From NCBI RefSeq assembly GCF_018127785.1, contig NZ_CP072389.1, positions 1 through 64,000 on the forward strand: DNA of 64,000 nt, in the 5' to 3' direction. Below, in pieces: positions 54,094 through 62,359 of this stretch. Position numbers and translations under genes: made by a program. The stretch is from Prevotella scopos JCM 17725 (GTDB lineage Bacteria; Bacteroidota; Bacteroidia; Bacteroidales; Bacteroidaceae). Under the pieces are notes generated by a model. That model did not search any database. It saw only the letters and a list, made by a program, of their open reading frames with translations, and was not told where the DNA came from. Numbering within the stretch: the stretch's first letter is position 1; the number at the start of each line of letters is the position of its first letter.

Positions 54094-54101
54094 CAAAGTT
54101 A
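54094..54101 (-). promoter_or_regulatory. -7 box before the small protein and FISUMP unit
   Basis: TAACTTTG on the minus strand, about 110 bp before the small-protein start. No clear -33 partner. The stretch 53,985-54,219 holds nothing else I recognise. Confidence 0.4.
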
Positions 54102-54211
54102 GGTAAATTTTTTTGATAATTAGTTATTTTGCTTTTATTTTTTGTTTTGTAGTGTAATTTTCTATTGGCAAAAGTAGTTGAGATGGATATCTTTCTCTAT
54201 GTATATCACCT

Positions 54212-54646
54212 CTTTTCAGGGTTCAGTAGGAAGAGGGTGTGGGAATAGGACATAAAGAATATTGATAAAAAGCACTTTCAAGCTTTTGAATAACAGGTAT
54301 TTCAAAATAAGAAAGAAATCATCGCATAAAATACGAGAGAAGTTTTATTTTAAGTTGCTGTCATTTTTAACATTTCATGCATCTTGCTGAGACACAACCA
54401 GTAAAGCAACTATCATAAATGATAGGAGTGACAGGAACTAAGATTTATGCGTTGTCTGGCGAAACGAAATCGGCTAATTGTTATAAACTTCTTCTCTTCC
54501 AAAAATGAAGTGAATAACGAAAGTTTCGCAATATCATTTGTCACATAGAGAAAAGGCGGTACAGAGCTGAAAGCCACATCATGAAGGTGCCGGGAAATAT
54601 CAGTTATAGAAATTTCCCCCACCTCTTCCTACTGAGCCCTTTTCAG
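54212..54646. mobile_element. 419-bp miniature inverted-repeat element with 8-bp target duplication
   Basis: The element is 54,220-54,638. The left end is GGTTCAGTAGGAAGAGG, and the right end, read inward on the other strand, is GGCTCAGTAGGAAGAGG (16 of 17 identical). Both sides carry the exact direct repeat CTTTTCAG (54212-54219 and 54639-54646), a fresh-looking 8-bp target duplication. It has no open frame of useful length. An inverted copy is at 19,288-19,668 and a fragment at 23,363-23,457. It must be mobilised by a transposase encoded elsewhere. Confidence 0.85.
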
Positions 54647-54677
54647 TTTTATGTGCGTGTTACATCTAAACGAGAAA

Positions 54678-54717
54678 GGCTGCATCAAGATAGGATGACT
54701 CCTATTTTGATGCAGCC
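54678..54717 (-). terminator. terminator downstream of the 940-residue lipoprotein gene
   Basis: GGCTGCATCAA (54678-54688) and its complement TTGATGCAGCC (54707-54717) form a stem, about 55 bp after the stop codon on the minus strand. Confidence 0.7.
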
Positions 54718-54772
54718 CGATAATCAAGGTATAGTAACTACAGCTTTACGCTGCTGCTATATCAAAGTGTAA

Positions 54773-57595
54773 TTATTTCTCAGCAACTGGACGAACAGAG
54801 AGACCGTAGGTACGGATGTTGAAGGTAAGTGGCAAGACCATACTATTGTTGAAGCCCATTGAACAACCGTTGTTGTAGTCCTGTGGGTCAGCAGACCAAT
54901 AGTTACCAGAGCTGTTTGCTTGAACTATATTATCGTCTGTTGCCTGTCTATAACCTGTTGCTGGGAAGTAAATGGTTTCTGTTTTGCTACTATTTGTCCA
55001 GAAGAGATGTCCAGTGTTTAAGTCATATGTTGTATTGACATTAGTGCCATTTACATTCATTGGTCCCTCATTCCTTCCATTTGTAGTGAAACCAGAGAAA
55101 GCACCATTCGTTGGAACATTGAAGCCTACTGGACATGGGTCATAAATGGTCTTGACAACTTCGATGTTGTTTGCTGCATTGTTATCTCCACGTCGGTTAT
55201 TATTCATTGACCAAAGGTTATAGAAGTAATGGAATTTCGTTAAGCCATCATACGGATCAATGATTCCACTCAAAAACTTAGTTGTGAAGAAGTAATTTGG
55301 GTGCTGAATCTTATTGTTCATATGAATCTGGTTATCACCCTTGACAATACTTCCCTGTGGGAGTGTTGCATCTGTACCAGGGAAAGCATTGTTACGTCCC
55401 CACTGATAGTAGGTTGCTGTACCTCTTCTTTCAATATATGCATCCTGTGTAATGGTAATCACTCCAAACTGCTTAGTACCATTGTTAGCTATCGTCTGCT
55501 CAATTTTTATCTTTACAGTACGTGGAGCAGAATAAGATGTAGCTATCCACTTAGTAGGCTTCCATCCTAAAGTTTCATTCGTAAACTTATAGACCTTGTT
55601 TTGTGCGTTCGTAACTGAAATCTCATCAAGTGCAGTCTTTGGTGCAAACCACAAGTGCCATGACCACAGAATAGTATTTCCCTTCTTAACAGAGATGACA
55701 GCATTACCACTCTTAATATTCTCCTTCTTTACTTCAAACTTCACATAAGCGTTTCCGCTTGCATCGTGATAGATAGGACTACCAGGTAATAATGTTACAA
55801 GGTTATTCTCATCAGACCAAGTAACTTCTGCACCATTGACACCATTGTTCGCCTTACCATTTGTTTTTTCAATCCATGGGTCTGTTATATACTGGCTGTT
55901 ATGATCTACGAAATGATGGAGAATAACATCCGTACTTTTTTTAGGGCTTCCAAACGTGAGAGAAGTATTGGGAGCTGTACTTTTGTATGCACTTGTGTTG
56001 GTCTGGCCATTCTTAATAGCATTACCATATACCAATGGAATCATGTAATATCCAGGCGCAGAGATAACATAGCAGTTAGCTGTGTTCTGTACGGCTGCAG
56101 CACCAGTGTTGTTAGAGAGGTTATAAGGTGTAGCAGCTGTACCCAATGGTGTCGCATCCTGAAGTCCCTTGTTGCGCTGTGCAACGAGGTCAACGATGTC
56201 AGTTCCTAAAGTTGCTGTACATACTTCTGCTTCAGTTCCACCTTCGCCTTGCTCCTTGCTAAGGCTCTTCAACCATGATGGCTTGGTAGTAGTCCATGTC
56301 GTTCCGCCATCTACACTATATTCGACAACTTTCCATTTAACAGCCTGTTTAGTACTAATACCATTTATCTTAATCTCACGATAGCTCTCAATCTTATAGT
56401 TAGCCTGTGTGCCATTATAAGCAACTGCAGTAGCAGGACTTATCGGATTGAGAATATAATTCCATGTTGAATTCTTCTCGCTCAACTTATAGGTACGTGT
56501 TGTACCTGCCTTCCAAGAGCCTTTGAGAGGTACGGTAATTTTACTACCATCAGTAAAGAGAACCTCAGCAGAAACTTTGCCATCAAGGTCCTGTGGAATC
56601 ATATAGAAGGTGTAGTTGTCATCCAACTTTGTAAGGTCAGTTTCGTTAGAATTGCTAAACCTGCTTGTGTTTCTAACGATACTATTAGCGTTCTCGTTGG
56701 TGTTATAGTTTACGTTGCTTTGTTTTACATCGCCACGTTGGCTATATCCAGTGTGGTCCCATACAGCACCAGAGCCATCAAGGTTGTTAGAGAGTGTATA
56801 TTTGCTCTTCAGCAATACGTTCTTAAGCGTAATATCCTTAATCGTCTTGTTGAACGAAAGGTTCTGACCAACAGCAAAACGGATAGCTGTCAAAGCGTGA
56901 CGGAACTGAAGATCAGTTCTTGGTGCTTGATGGTGAATTTTGTATTCTACCTTACCAGAGCAAGCCGTCATAAGATCTACTTGCTGAGTAACGTCTTTAT
57001 TGACAGTAAATTCAATGCTTAGTGGTTTTGTAGCTGTTGGCTGAGAAAGAACAGTAATACCATTGCTACTATTTGTACTCTCTGGATAAACAGCATAGAA
57101 GCGAGCGAAACGCTGCTCCCATGACCAAGGGATTGAAGGGCTAATAACACCCTGAGCTGTGGTAGATTTATTGTCAAACCAATTTGTACCAATTGTATTT
57201 TCGACAGTACTACGAATACCTGATGACGAGAAATTGCCAAGAGTGCTACTGGTGATAATATTAGCACGCGTACTTGGCTCAATCTTCACAGGGTTAACAC
57301 CCTCAATGGTTGTCTCAATCAGGCAAGCATTGAGGTTCTCAGTACTTTGTATGTCTAACTTTTGACCACTGAGGTCCTTATCAGTTAATTCAGGGTTGAT
57401 GTCACTGCGTGTCAAAGCGCCACTACGACTTTGTGCATCATCCTGTGCATCACTTACGCTAAAGCGTACAACAGCTCCATTATCGCCATTGTTAGCGTTA
57501 TCTCCCAAATCATCATCTGCACATGATACAGCAGAGAATGCCATGCTACCTATAAACAAGGCAGAAAGTGCATGATAGAAAAATGTCTTTTTCAT
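54773..57595 (-). CDS. large fimbrillin-like/FISUMP lipoprotein
   Basis: A 940-residue lipoprotein (lipobox FSAVSC, Cys25). Residues about 60-370 are fimbrillin-like beta domains (ARFYAVYPES, LQFRHALTAIRFAVGQ, a segment typical of Mfa/FimA-like proteins). The middle (about 380-720) is beta-rich and unassigned. The C-terminus (about 740-938) is FISUMP-like, with YYQWGRNNAFPG, YDPCPVGFNVPTNGAF, FPATGYR and YWSADPQD. It is a probable surface adhesin. A 59-residue small protein lies 34 bp upstream, repeating the gene order at 51,751-53,984. Confidence 0.82.
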   Translation of the reverse strand: MKKTFFYHALSALFIGSMAFSAVSCADDDLGDNANNGDNGAVVRFSVSDAQDDAQSRSGALTRSDINPELTDKDLSGQKLDIQSTENLNACLIETTIEGVNPVKIEPSTRANIITSSTLGNFSSSGIRSTVENTIGTNWFDNKSTTAQGVISPSIPWSWEQRFARFYAVYPESTNSSNGITVLSQPTATKPLSIEFTVNKDVTQQVDLMTACSGKVEYKIHHQAPRTDLQFRHALTAIRFAVGQNLSFNKTIKDITLKNVLLKSKYTLSNNLDGSGAVWDHTGYSQRGDVKQSNVNYNTNENANSIVRNTSRFSNSNETDLTKLDDNYTFYMIPQDLDGKVSAEVLFTDGSKITVPLKGSWKAGTTRTYKLSEKNSTWNYILNPISPATAVAYNGTQANYKIESYREIKINGISTKQAVKWKVVEYSVDGGTTWTTTKPSWLKSLSKEQGEGGTEAEVCTATLGTDIVDLVAQRNKGLQDATPLGTAATPYNLSNNTGAAAVQNTANCYVISAPGYYMIPLVYGNAIKNGQTNTSAYKSTAPNTSLTFGSPKKSTDVILHHFVDHNSQYITDPWIEKTNGKANNGVNGAEVTWSDENNLVTLLPGSPIYHDASGNAYVKFEVKKENIKSGNAVISVKKGNTILWSWHLWFAPKTALDEISVTNAQNKVYKFTNETLGWKPTKWIATSYSAPRTVKIKIEQTIANNGTKQFGVITITQDAYIERRGTATYYQWGRNNAFPGTDATLPQGSIVKGDNQIHMNNKIQHPNYFFTTKFLSGIIDPYDGLTKFHYFYNLWSMNNNRRGDNNAANNIEVVKTIYDPCPVGFNVPTNGAFSGFTTNGRNEGPMNVNGTNVNTTYDLNTGHLFWTNSSKTETIYFPATGYRQATDDNIVQANSSGNYWSADPQDYNNGCSMGFNNSMVLPLTFNIRTYGLSVRPVAEK

Positions 57596-57629
57596 TATCC
57601 TTTATTCTTCTCTTTTTTCTATTATTTTA

Positions 57630-57809
57630 TTATCCAATTAACTCGTCGTCATTTTCGCCGACCTCCGGAGTTGCAGGTACAACATTTATACCTCCTTGGC
57701 CACCTCCGCCTGGTTTAACGTCGGGGCTTCCTGCTAAAATAAGACTCTCTTCTATGACATTGCATACTGAAATAGTCGGACGAAGATAATTTAGTTTCTT
57801 TCTTTCCAT
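57630..57809 (-). CDS. 59-residue small protein with NYLRP start, paired with FISUMP gene
   Basis: The ATG at 57809 gives MERKKLNYLRPTISVCNVIE, then ESLILAGSPD, a Gly-rich run (KPGGGGQGG) and an acidic end (GENDDELIG). It resembles the 74-residue protein at 53,760 in layout and in the NYL(R/K)P motif, and short proteins of this shape are common in Bacteroidota near surface-protein genes. No signal peptide is seen. A -7-like box (TAATTTTG, minus, 57,982-57,975) is upstream. Function unknown; the conserved pairing suggests a role in making or regulating the lipoprotein. Confidence 0.6.
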   Translation of the reverse strand: MERKKLNYLRPTISVCNVIEESLILAGSPDVKPGGGGQGGINVVPATPEVGENDDELIG

Positions 57810-58257
57810 TGTTGTTCTTTTATTGTTGTCTTTTTTTAATGTGTCTTAGCCGTAATAATTTTGCTATAAACGTATATGGTAAAAAAGTAATGTATGTTTT
57901 CTCAGTACTTGACAAAAACGCCAGTTTGTTGTCCTGAGTAATCCATTTTTTTACCCTGAAATTAATACTTTTTGCAAAATTACAAACAATGGTTCGTTTA
58001 TTATGATTTTATAGTGTTTATTTAACATTATTTTGGCAAAATAGTAGCAATCGCTGTTTGTTACGTAGTAACAAGAACGCTTTATGATTAGTTGTTTATA
58101 TAGTTAAGAACCGCTAGTGAATAAACTCCTCTTTGTACATTGATAGAAGTCGTAAAAACTGTGCAAGCCTCGTTCTGCTGAAGGGATAGAGTGGTTTTAA
58201 GGTCTTCCTTATGCTATGTTGTGAATGTTCACCATCAACCGCTGTTGTGGTTATATT

Positions 58258-58390
58258 CGGCACATGTGGTGCGGGTGCTTGGCACAATTGGTGCGGGTGC
58301 TTGGCACAATTGGTGCGGGTGCTTAGCACAATTGGTGCGGAGGGCATGCACAATTGGTGCGGAGGGCATGCACCATATCTGGGGATGGTT
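58258..58390 (+). repeat. GTGCGG dispersed element, copy 4, five tandem units
   Basis: Five consecutive 22-bp units of the form GGTGCGGGTGCTTGGCACAATT, the last two with GGAGGGCATGCACAATT, preceded by CGGCACATGT. The unit ends form near-palindromes (GCACAATTGGTGC). The flanking parts typical of the other copies are mostly lost. The region 57,983-58,257 before it contains nothing I recognise. Confidence 0.75.
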
Positions 58391-58485
58391 AAGGAGAAGG
58401 ATTTAGTTAACAAGTTTTTGGTTGACGAGTTGACTAGTTGTTTGTAGCAACAATCACGGCAATCATCAGTAATTAGTTAACCCGT

Positions 58486-58628
58486 CAACTGATTCAGAGA
58501 GAAACAGGACCAAAGAGATATTGCGTACCATCATTCGGCAAGAGGAATGGGAAGGAAACATCAACCTGCCTCCACTGTGGATAAAGCGGTTGTTTGTGGA
58601 ACTGAAAAACGAAATAGACAATGAATAA
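58486..58628 (+). pseudogene. end of an AbiEi/DUF6088-type antitoxin gene
   Basis: The last about 45 codons of a frame (SERNRTKEILRTIIRQEEWE onward, ending KNEIDNE) stop at 58626-58628, overlapping the start of the AbiEii remnant. In intact operons the antitoxin gene precedes and overlaps the nucleotidyltransferase toxin in just this way. The rest of the gene is absent. The antitoxin call is based on its position. Confidence 0.45.
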
Positions 58629-58827
58629 TTGGCTCTCTTACTCTCTTGCCGAGCGCAAGGCAATGTTGCAGGCTACCGCAGAAAAGGAACATATACCGGA
58701 CTACGCTGTTGAAAAGGATTGGTGGGTGACAATGGTACTAAAGGCGCTGTTCCGAACAGAGTGTTCCGAACATTTGAGTTGCAGTGGTCAAAGGTATCGA
58801 AGGGCTCGTTCTCGGTACGATATATGA
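58621..58827 (+). pseudogene. AbiEii-type nucleotidyltransferase toxin, N-terminal fragment
   Basis: The first about 50 residues (MNNWLSYSLAERKAMLQATA, then DYAVEKDWWVTMVLKALF) match the opening of AbiEii/AbiGii-family toxins, where VEKDWWV is diagnostic. The catalytic GGxSL motif that should follow is missing: the sequence switches to an unrelated stretch near 58,765. The toxin is therefore dead. The stretch after it (about 58,764-58,870) encodes, in another frame, SVRYMNDGGMHAGFSPFF, a fragment I cannot place. Confidence 0.7.
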
Positions 58828-59091
58828 ATGATGGAGGAATGCACGCCGGCTTCTCTCCATTTTTCTTACATTATAGTATATCATTAATTAACATATAAAT
58901 TAATCGAATTAATTTTGCTCACTCGGTGCACTAAAAGGCGCTGGATGACAATAATTACCGAAGCCTAAAGTGGTTGTGGATTAAGTAAATCGAAGCCTTA
59001 ATGGGTTGTAATATCTGTAAAAAACAAAGTAAATATGTTTATTATAGTTAAAATTAGGTTAATATGTAAGTAATATGCGTAAATCAGATGT

Positions 59092-59099
59092 TATCTTTG
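59092..59099 (+). promoter_or_regulatory. -7 box of the second SusC/SusD operon
   Basis: TATCTTTG at 59092-59099, 127 bp before the ATG, implies a leader of about 120 bases. Long leaders on SusC operons may be targets of small RNAs. The rest of 58,871-59,226 shows no gene. Confidence 0.5.
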
Positions 59100-59226
59100 C
59101 ATGAACAATCAAAAAAAAAACGTAAATCGACTTTAAAGATTATGGGTAACTTTTTGAAAGCAGCTTTATAATATAAGGTGTACAAAAAGTCGAGAATAAG
59201 ATTATAACCAAATTATAAAATAACTA

Positions 59227-62200
59227 ATGAGAAAAGGAAAGATCCTACCAGTAAGTGTTTTCCTATCTTGCTGTAGTTTGGGCGCTTTTGCCAGCAGTCA
59301 TGTCGTAAAGGCTGATAATTTTGGCAAGAACGCAGTTGTTACAGCAACAAAGGCAAATACCGCAAAGGTATTAGAAACACAACAATCAAGTGGTAACGTA
59401 AAAGTTACAGGAACAATCGTTGATAATGCCGGAGACCCTGTTATCGGTGCTACTATTCGTGTGAAAGACTCGCAGAATGGTACAACAACCGACCTCGATG
59501 GTAAGTTTGAGATCATGGCGGCTAAGGGTGCTACATTGATTATCAGCTATATCGGTATGAACACCGAGGAGGTGAAGGTAACAGGTGACGCACCTTTGCA
59601 CATCACGTTGAAGGCTGAGGCTCATCAGATTGAGGAAGTTGTGGTAACTGCTTTGGGTATCAAGCGTTCAGAGAAGGCTTTGAGCTATAACGTTCAGAAG
59701 GTAGGCGGTGAGAACCTCACAACGGTTAAGAACCCTAACTTCATGAACTCACTCTCAGGTAAGGTAGCTGGTGTAAACATCAATGCTTCATCAGCCGGTA
59801 TGGGTGGTGCAGCCCGCGTTGTGATGCGTGGTCCTAAGTCTATTACCCGTAGCAATCAGGCTTTGTATGTAATCGACGGTGTGCCAATCAACAACACCAG
59901 TCAGGGTGAGATTTCAGGTGGTGCCTTCAGTTCACAGCCGGGTTCAGAAGGTATTGCCGATATCAACCCAGAGGATATCGAGTCAATCAGCGTCCTCAGT
60001 GGTCCTGCTGCTGCTGCCCTCTATGGTTCAGCTGCTGCGCAGGGTGTCATCATGATTACCACGAAGAAGGGTAAGGAGGGTAAGGTAAGTGTGACTGTAA
60101 GTAACAGTTCACAGTTTGCTAACCCATTCATCATGCCAGAGTTCCAGAACTCATATGTAAACCGTGCTGGCGAGGTGAAGTCATGGGGTGCAAAGACTCC
60201 ATCAGTCTATGGTAACTATGAGCCAAAGGACTTCTTCAATACAGGTACGAACGTTCAGAACAACGTTGCTTTGACCGCAGGTACTGACAAGAACCAGACC
60301 TACATCTCAGTAGGTACGACAAATGCAAAGGGTATTATCCCTAACAACAAGTACGATCGTTACAACTTTGCTTTCCGTAACACAACATCGTTCTTGCACG
60401 ACAAGATGACCTTCGACTTCAACTTCAATTACATCAAGGAGCATGATAAGAACTTGACCGCACAGGGTCAGTACTTCAACCCATTGACTGCTGTCTATCT
60501 CTTCCCACGTGGTGAGAGCTTCGACGCTGTTCGTACGTTCGAGCTCTTCGATGTTTCAAGAGGTATCTATCTTCAGAACTGGAACTTCGGTGACGCTTTG
60601 AGTATGCAGAACCCATATTGGGTAGCAAAGCGCATGGTACGTTCTAACAACCGCAGCCGTTACATGGTAAGTGCAAGTCTGAAGTATAAGATTTTCGACT
60701 GGATGGACGTTGTGGGTCGTTTGCGTTGGGACGATGCTGCTACAAAGCAGGAGGACAAGCGTTACGCTTCAACAACCAACCTCTTTGCTCACTCAAACTA
60801 TGGTTTCTATGGTTATGACAAGGTGAATGATCGTTCACTCTATGGTGACTTGATGTTCAATATCAACAAGACATTGAATGACTTCTCAGTATCAGCCAAC
60901 CTTGGTGGTTCATTCACTCGTAACAAGTATAACGTAACAGGTTTCCAAGGTGGTTTGAAGGCACCTTCTAACTTGTTTACTCCAAACGCTATTGATTATG
61001 GTACAGCAACCGCTGACAACCGTCCAATCTTCGCTGACAACGCACATAAGATCAACTCACTCTTCGCTAACGTTGAGTTGGGCTGGCGCAGTATGCTGTT
61101 TATGACCGTTACAGGTCGTAACGACTGGGACTCAGCTTTGGATGGCACCGACAATGTTTCCTTCTTCTATCCATCAGTGGGTATGTCAGCAGTTATCTCA
61201 CAGATGGCAAAACTCCCATCATGGATTAGCTACATGAAGGTGCGTGGCTCATGGGCATCAGTAGGTTCTGCTATCTCTCCAAACATCACCTCACCATGGC
61301 GTTATCAGTATAACCCAGCGTCAGGTACTTATAGCACCGTAACTTATAAGTTCCCATCAAACTTCCGTCCAGAGCGTACCAACTCTTGGGAGGCTGGTTT
61401 GACAACTCGTTTCTTCAACAATGCCTTGACATTGGATGTTACACTCTATCAGTCTAACACCCGCAACCAGACCTTCCTCCGTCCTATCACAGGTGGTCAG
61501 GGATTCTCTGCTGAATATGTACAGACAGGTAACGTAAGAAACCGTGGTATTGAGCTTTCATTGGGTTATGGCCACACATGGGGCGACTTCGGATGGAACA
61601 CAAGCTTCACTTACAGTGCTAACCGCAACAAGATTGTTGAGTTGCTCGACGATCCTAACGAGGTTATCAATCAAGGTGGTTTGAGTGGTGCTAACATCAT
61701 CCTTAAGAAGGGTGGTACGATGGGCGACCTCTATATGACCAGCGACTTCAAGCGTGACGCTGAAGGCAACGTTGCTATCAAGGATGGTAACGTATCACAG
61801 GTGAACCTTACCAACCCATCTTATCGTGGTTCAGTACTTCCAAAGGGTAACATTGGTTTCTCTAACGACTTCTCTTGGAAGGGCTTCAACTTCGGTTTCG
61901 TTGTTACAGCACGCTTTGGCGGTATCGTAATGTCACAGACACAGGCGTTGATGGATGCTTACGGTGTATCAAAGGTATCTGCTGATGCACGCGACAAGGG
62001 CGGTATTGCTGTAAACAATGGTTTGGTATCAGCTGAGAAGTACTACGCTGTAGTAGGTGGTGATAACCCAATCTGGTCAGAGTATATCTACAGTGCAACC
62101 AACGCACGTATCCAGGAGGCACACCTCGCTTACACCTTCCCACGTAAGATGTTAGGCGGTATGGAGCTTTCACTCGGTTTGACAGCTAACAACCTCCTCA

Positions 62201-62328
62201 TGCTTTACAACAAGGCACCATTTGATCCAGAGGCAACAGCATCAACAGGTACCTACTATCAGGGCTTTGACTACCTCATGCAGCCAAGCCTTCGTACACT
62301 TGGTTTCAACGTGAAGCTGAAATTCTAA
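59227..62328 (+). CDS. SusC/RagA-family TonB-dependent transporter
   Basis: A 1,033-residue outer-membrane transporter with a signal peptide (ending GAFAS, about 24), a carboxypeptidase-regulatory-like domain (VTGTIVDNAGDPVIGATIRV to about 130), a TonB-box region (EEVVVTALGIKRSEKALSY), and a plug with VDINPEDIESISVL-type sequence (ADINPEDIESISVLSGPAAA). The barrel ends in Phe (TLGFNVKLKF). Codon use is strongly biased (AAC, GGT, CGT), suggesting high expression. It forms an operon with the SusD-like gene 31 bp downstream. The ligand is unknown. Confidence 0.95.
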   Translation: MRKGKILPVSVFLSCCSLGAFASSHVVKADNFGKNAVVTATKANTAKVLETQQSSGNVKVTGTIVDNAGDPVIGATIRVKDSQNGTTTDLDGKFEIMAAKGATLIISYIGMNTEEVKVTGDAPLHITLKAEAHQIEEVVVTALGIKRSEKALSYNVQKVGGENLTTVKNPNFMNSLSGKVAGVNINASSAGMGGAARVVMRGPKSITRSNQALYVIDGVPINNTSQGEISGGAFSSQPGSEGIADINPEDIESISVLSGPAAAALYGSAAAQGVIMITTKKGKEGKVSVTVSNSSQFANPFIMPEFQNSYVNRAGEVKSWGAKTPSVYGNYEPKDFFNTGTNVQNNVALTAGTDKNQTYISVGTTNAKGIIPNNKYDRYNFAFRNTTSFLHDKMTFDFNFNYIKEHDKNLTAQGQYFNPLTAVYLFPRGESFDAVRTFELFDVSRGIYLQNWNFGDALSMQNPYWVAKRMVRSNNRSRYMVSASLKYKIFDWMDVVGRLRWDDAATKQEDKRYASTTNLFAHSNYGFYGYDKVNDRSLYGDLMFNINKTLNDFSVSANLGGSFTRNKYNVTGFQGGLKAPSNLFTPNAIDYGTATADNRPIFADNAHKINSLFANVELGWRSMLFMTVTGRNDWDSALDGTDNVSFFYPSVGMSAVISQMAKLPSWISYMKVRGSWASVGSAISPNITSPWRYQYNPASGTYSTVTYKFPSNFRPERTNSWEAGLTTRFFNNALTLDVTLYQSNTRNQTFLRPITGGQGFSAEYVQTGNVRNRGIELSLGYGHTWGDFGWNTSFTYSANRNKIVELLDDPNEVINQGGLSGANIILKKGGTMGDLYMTSDFKRDAEGNVAIKDGNVSQVNLTNPSYRGSVLPKGNIGFSNDFSWKGFNFGFVVTARFGGIVMSQTQALMDAYGVSKVSADARDKGGIAVNNGLVSAEKYYAVVGGDNPIWSEYIYSATNARIQEAHLAYTFPRKMLGGMELSLGLTANNLLMLYNKAPFDPEATASTGTYYQGFDYLMQPSLRTLGFNVKLKF

Positions 62329-62359
62329 ACAATTAACCACTCATTTAATTGATATATAA

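Noticed and set aside
58258..58390. CRISPR-like array
   Set aside because: The 22-bp units follow one another without unique spacers, the unit recurs in other intergenic elements, and no cas gene is present.
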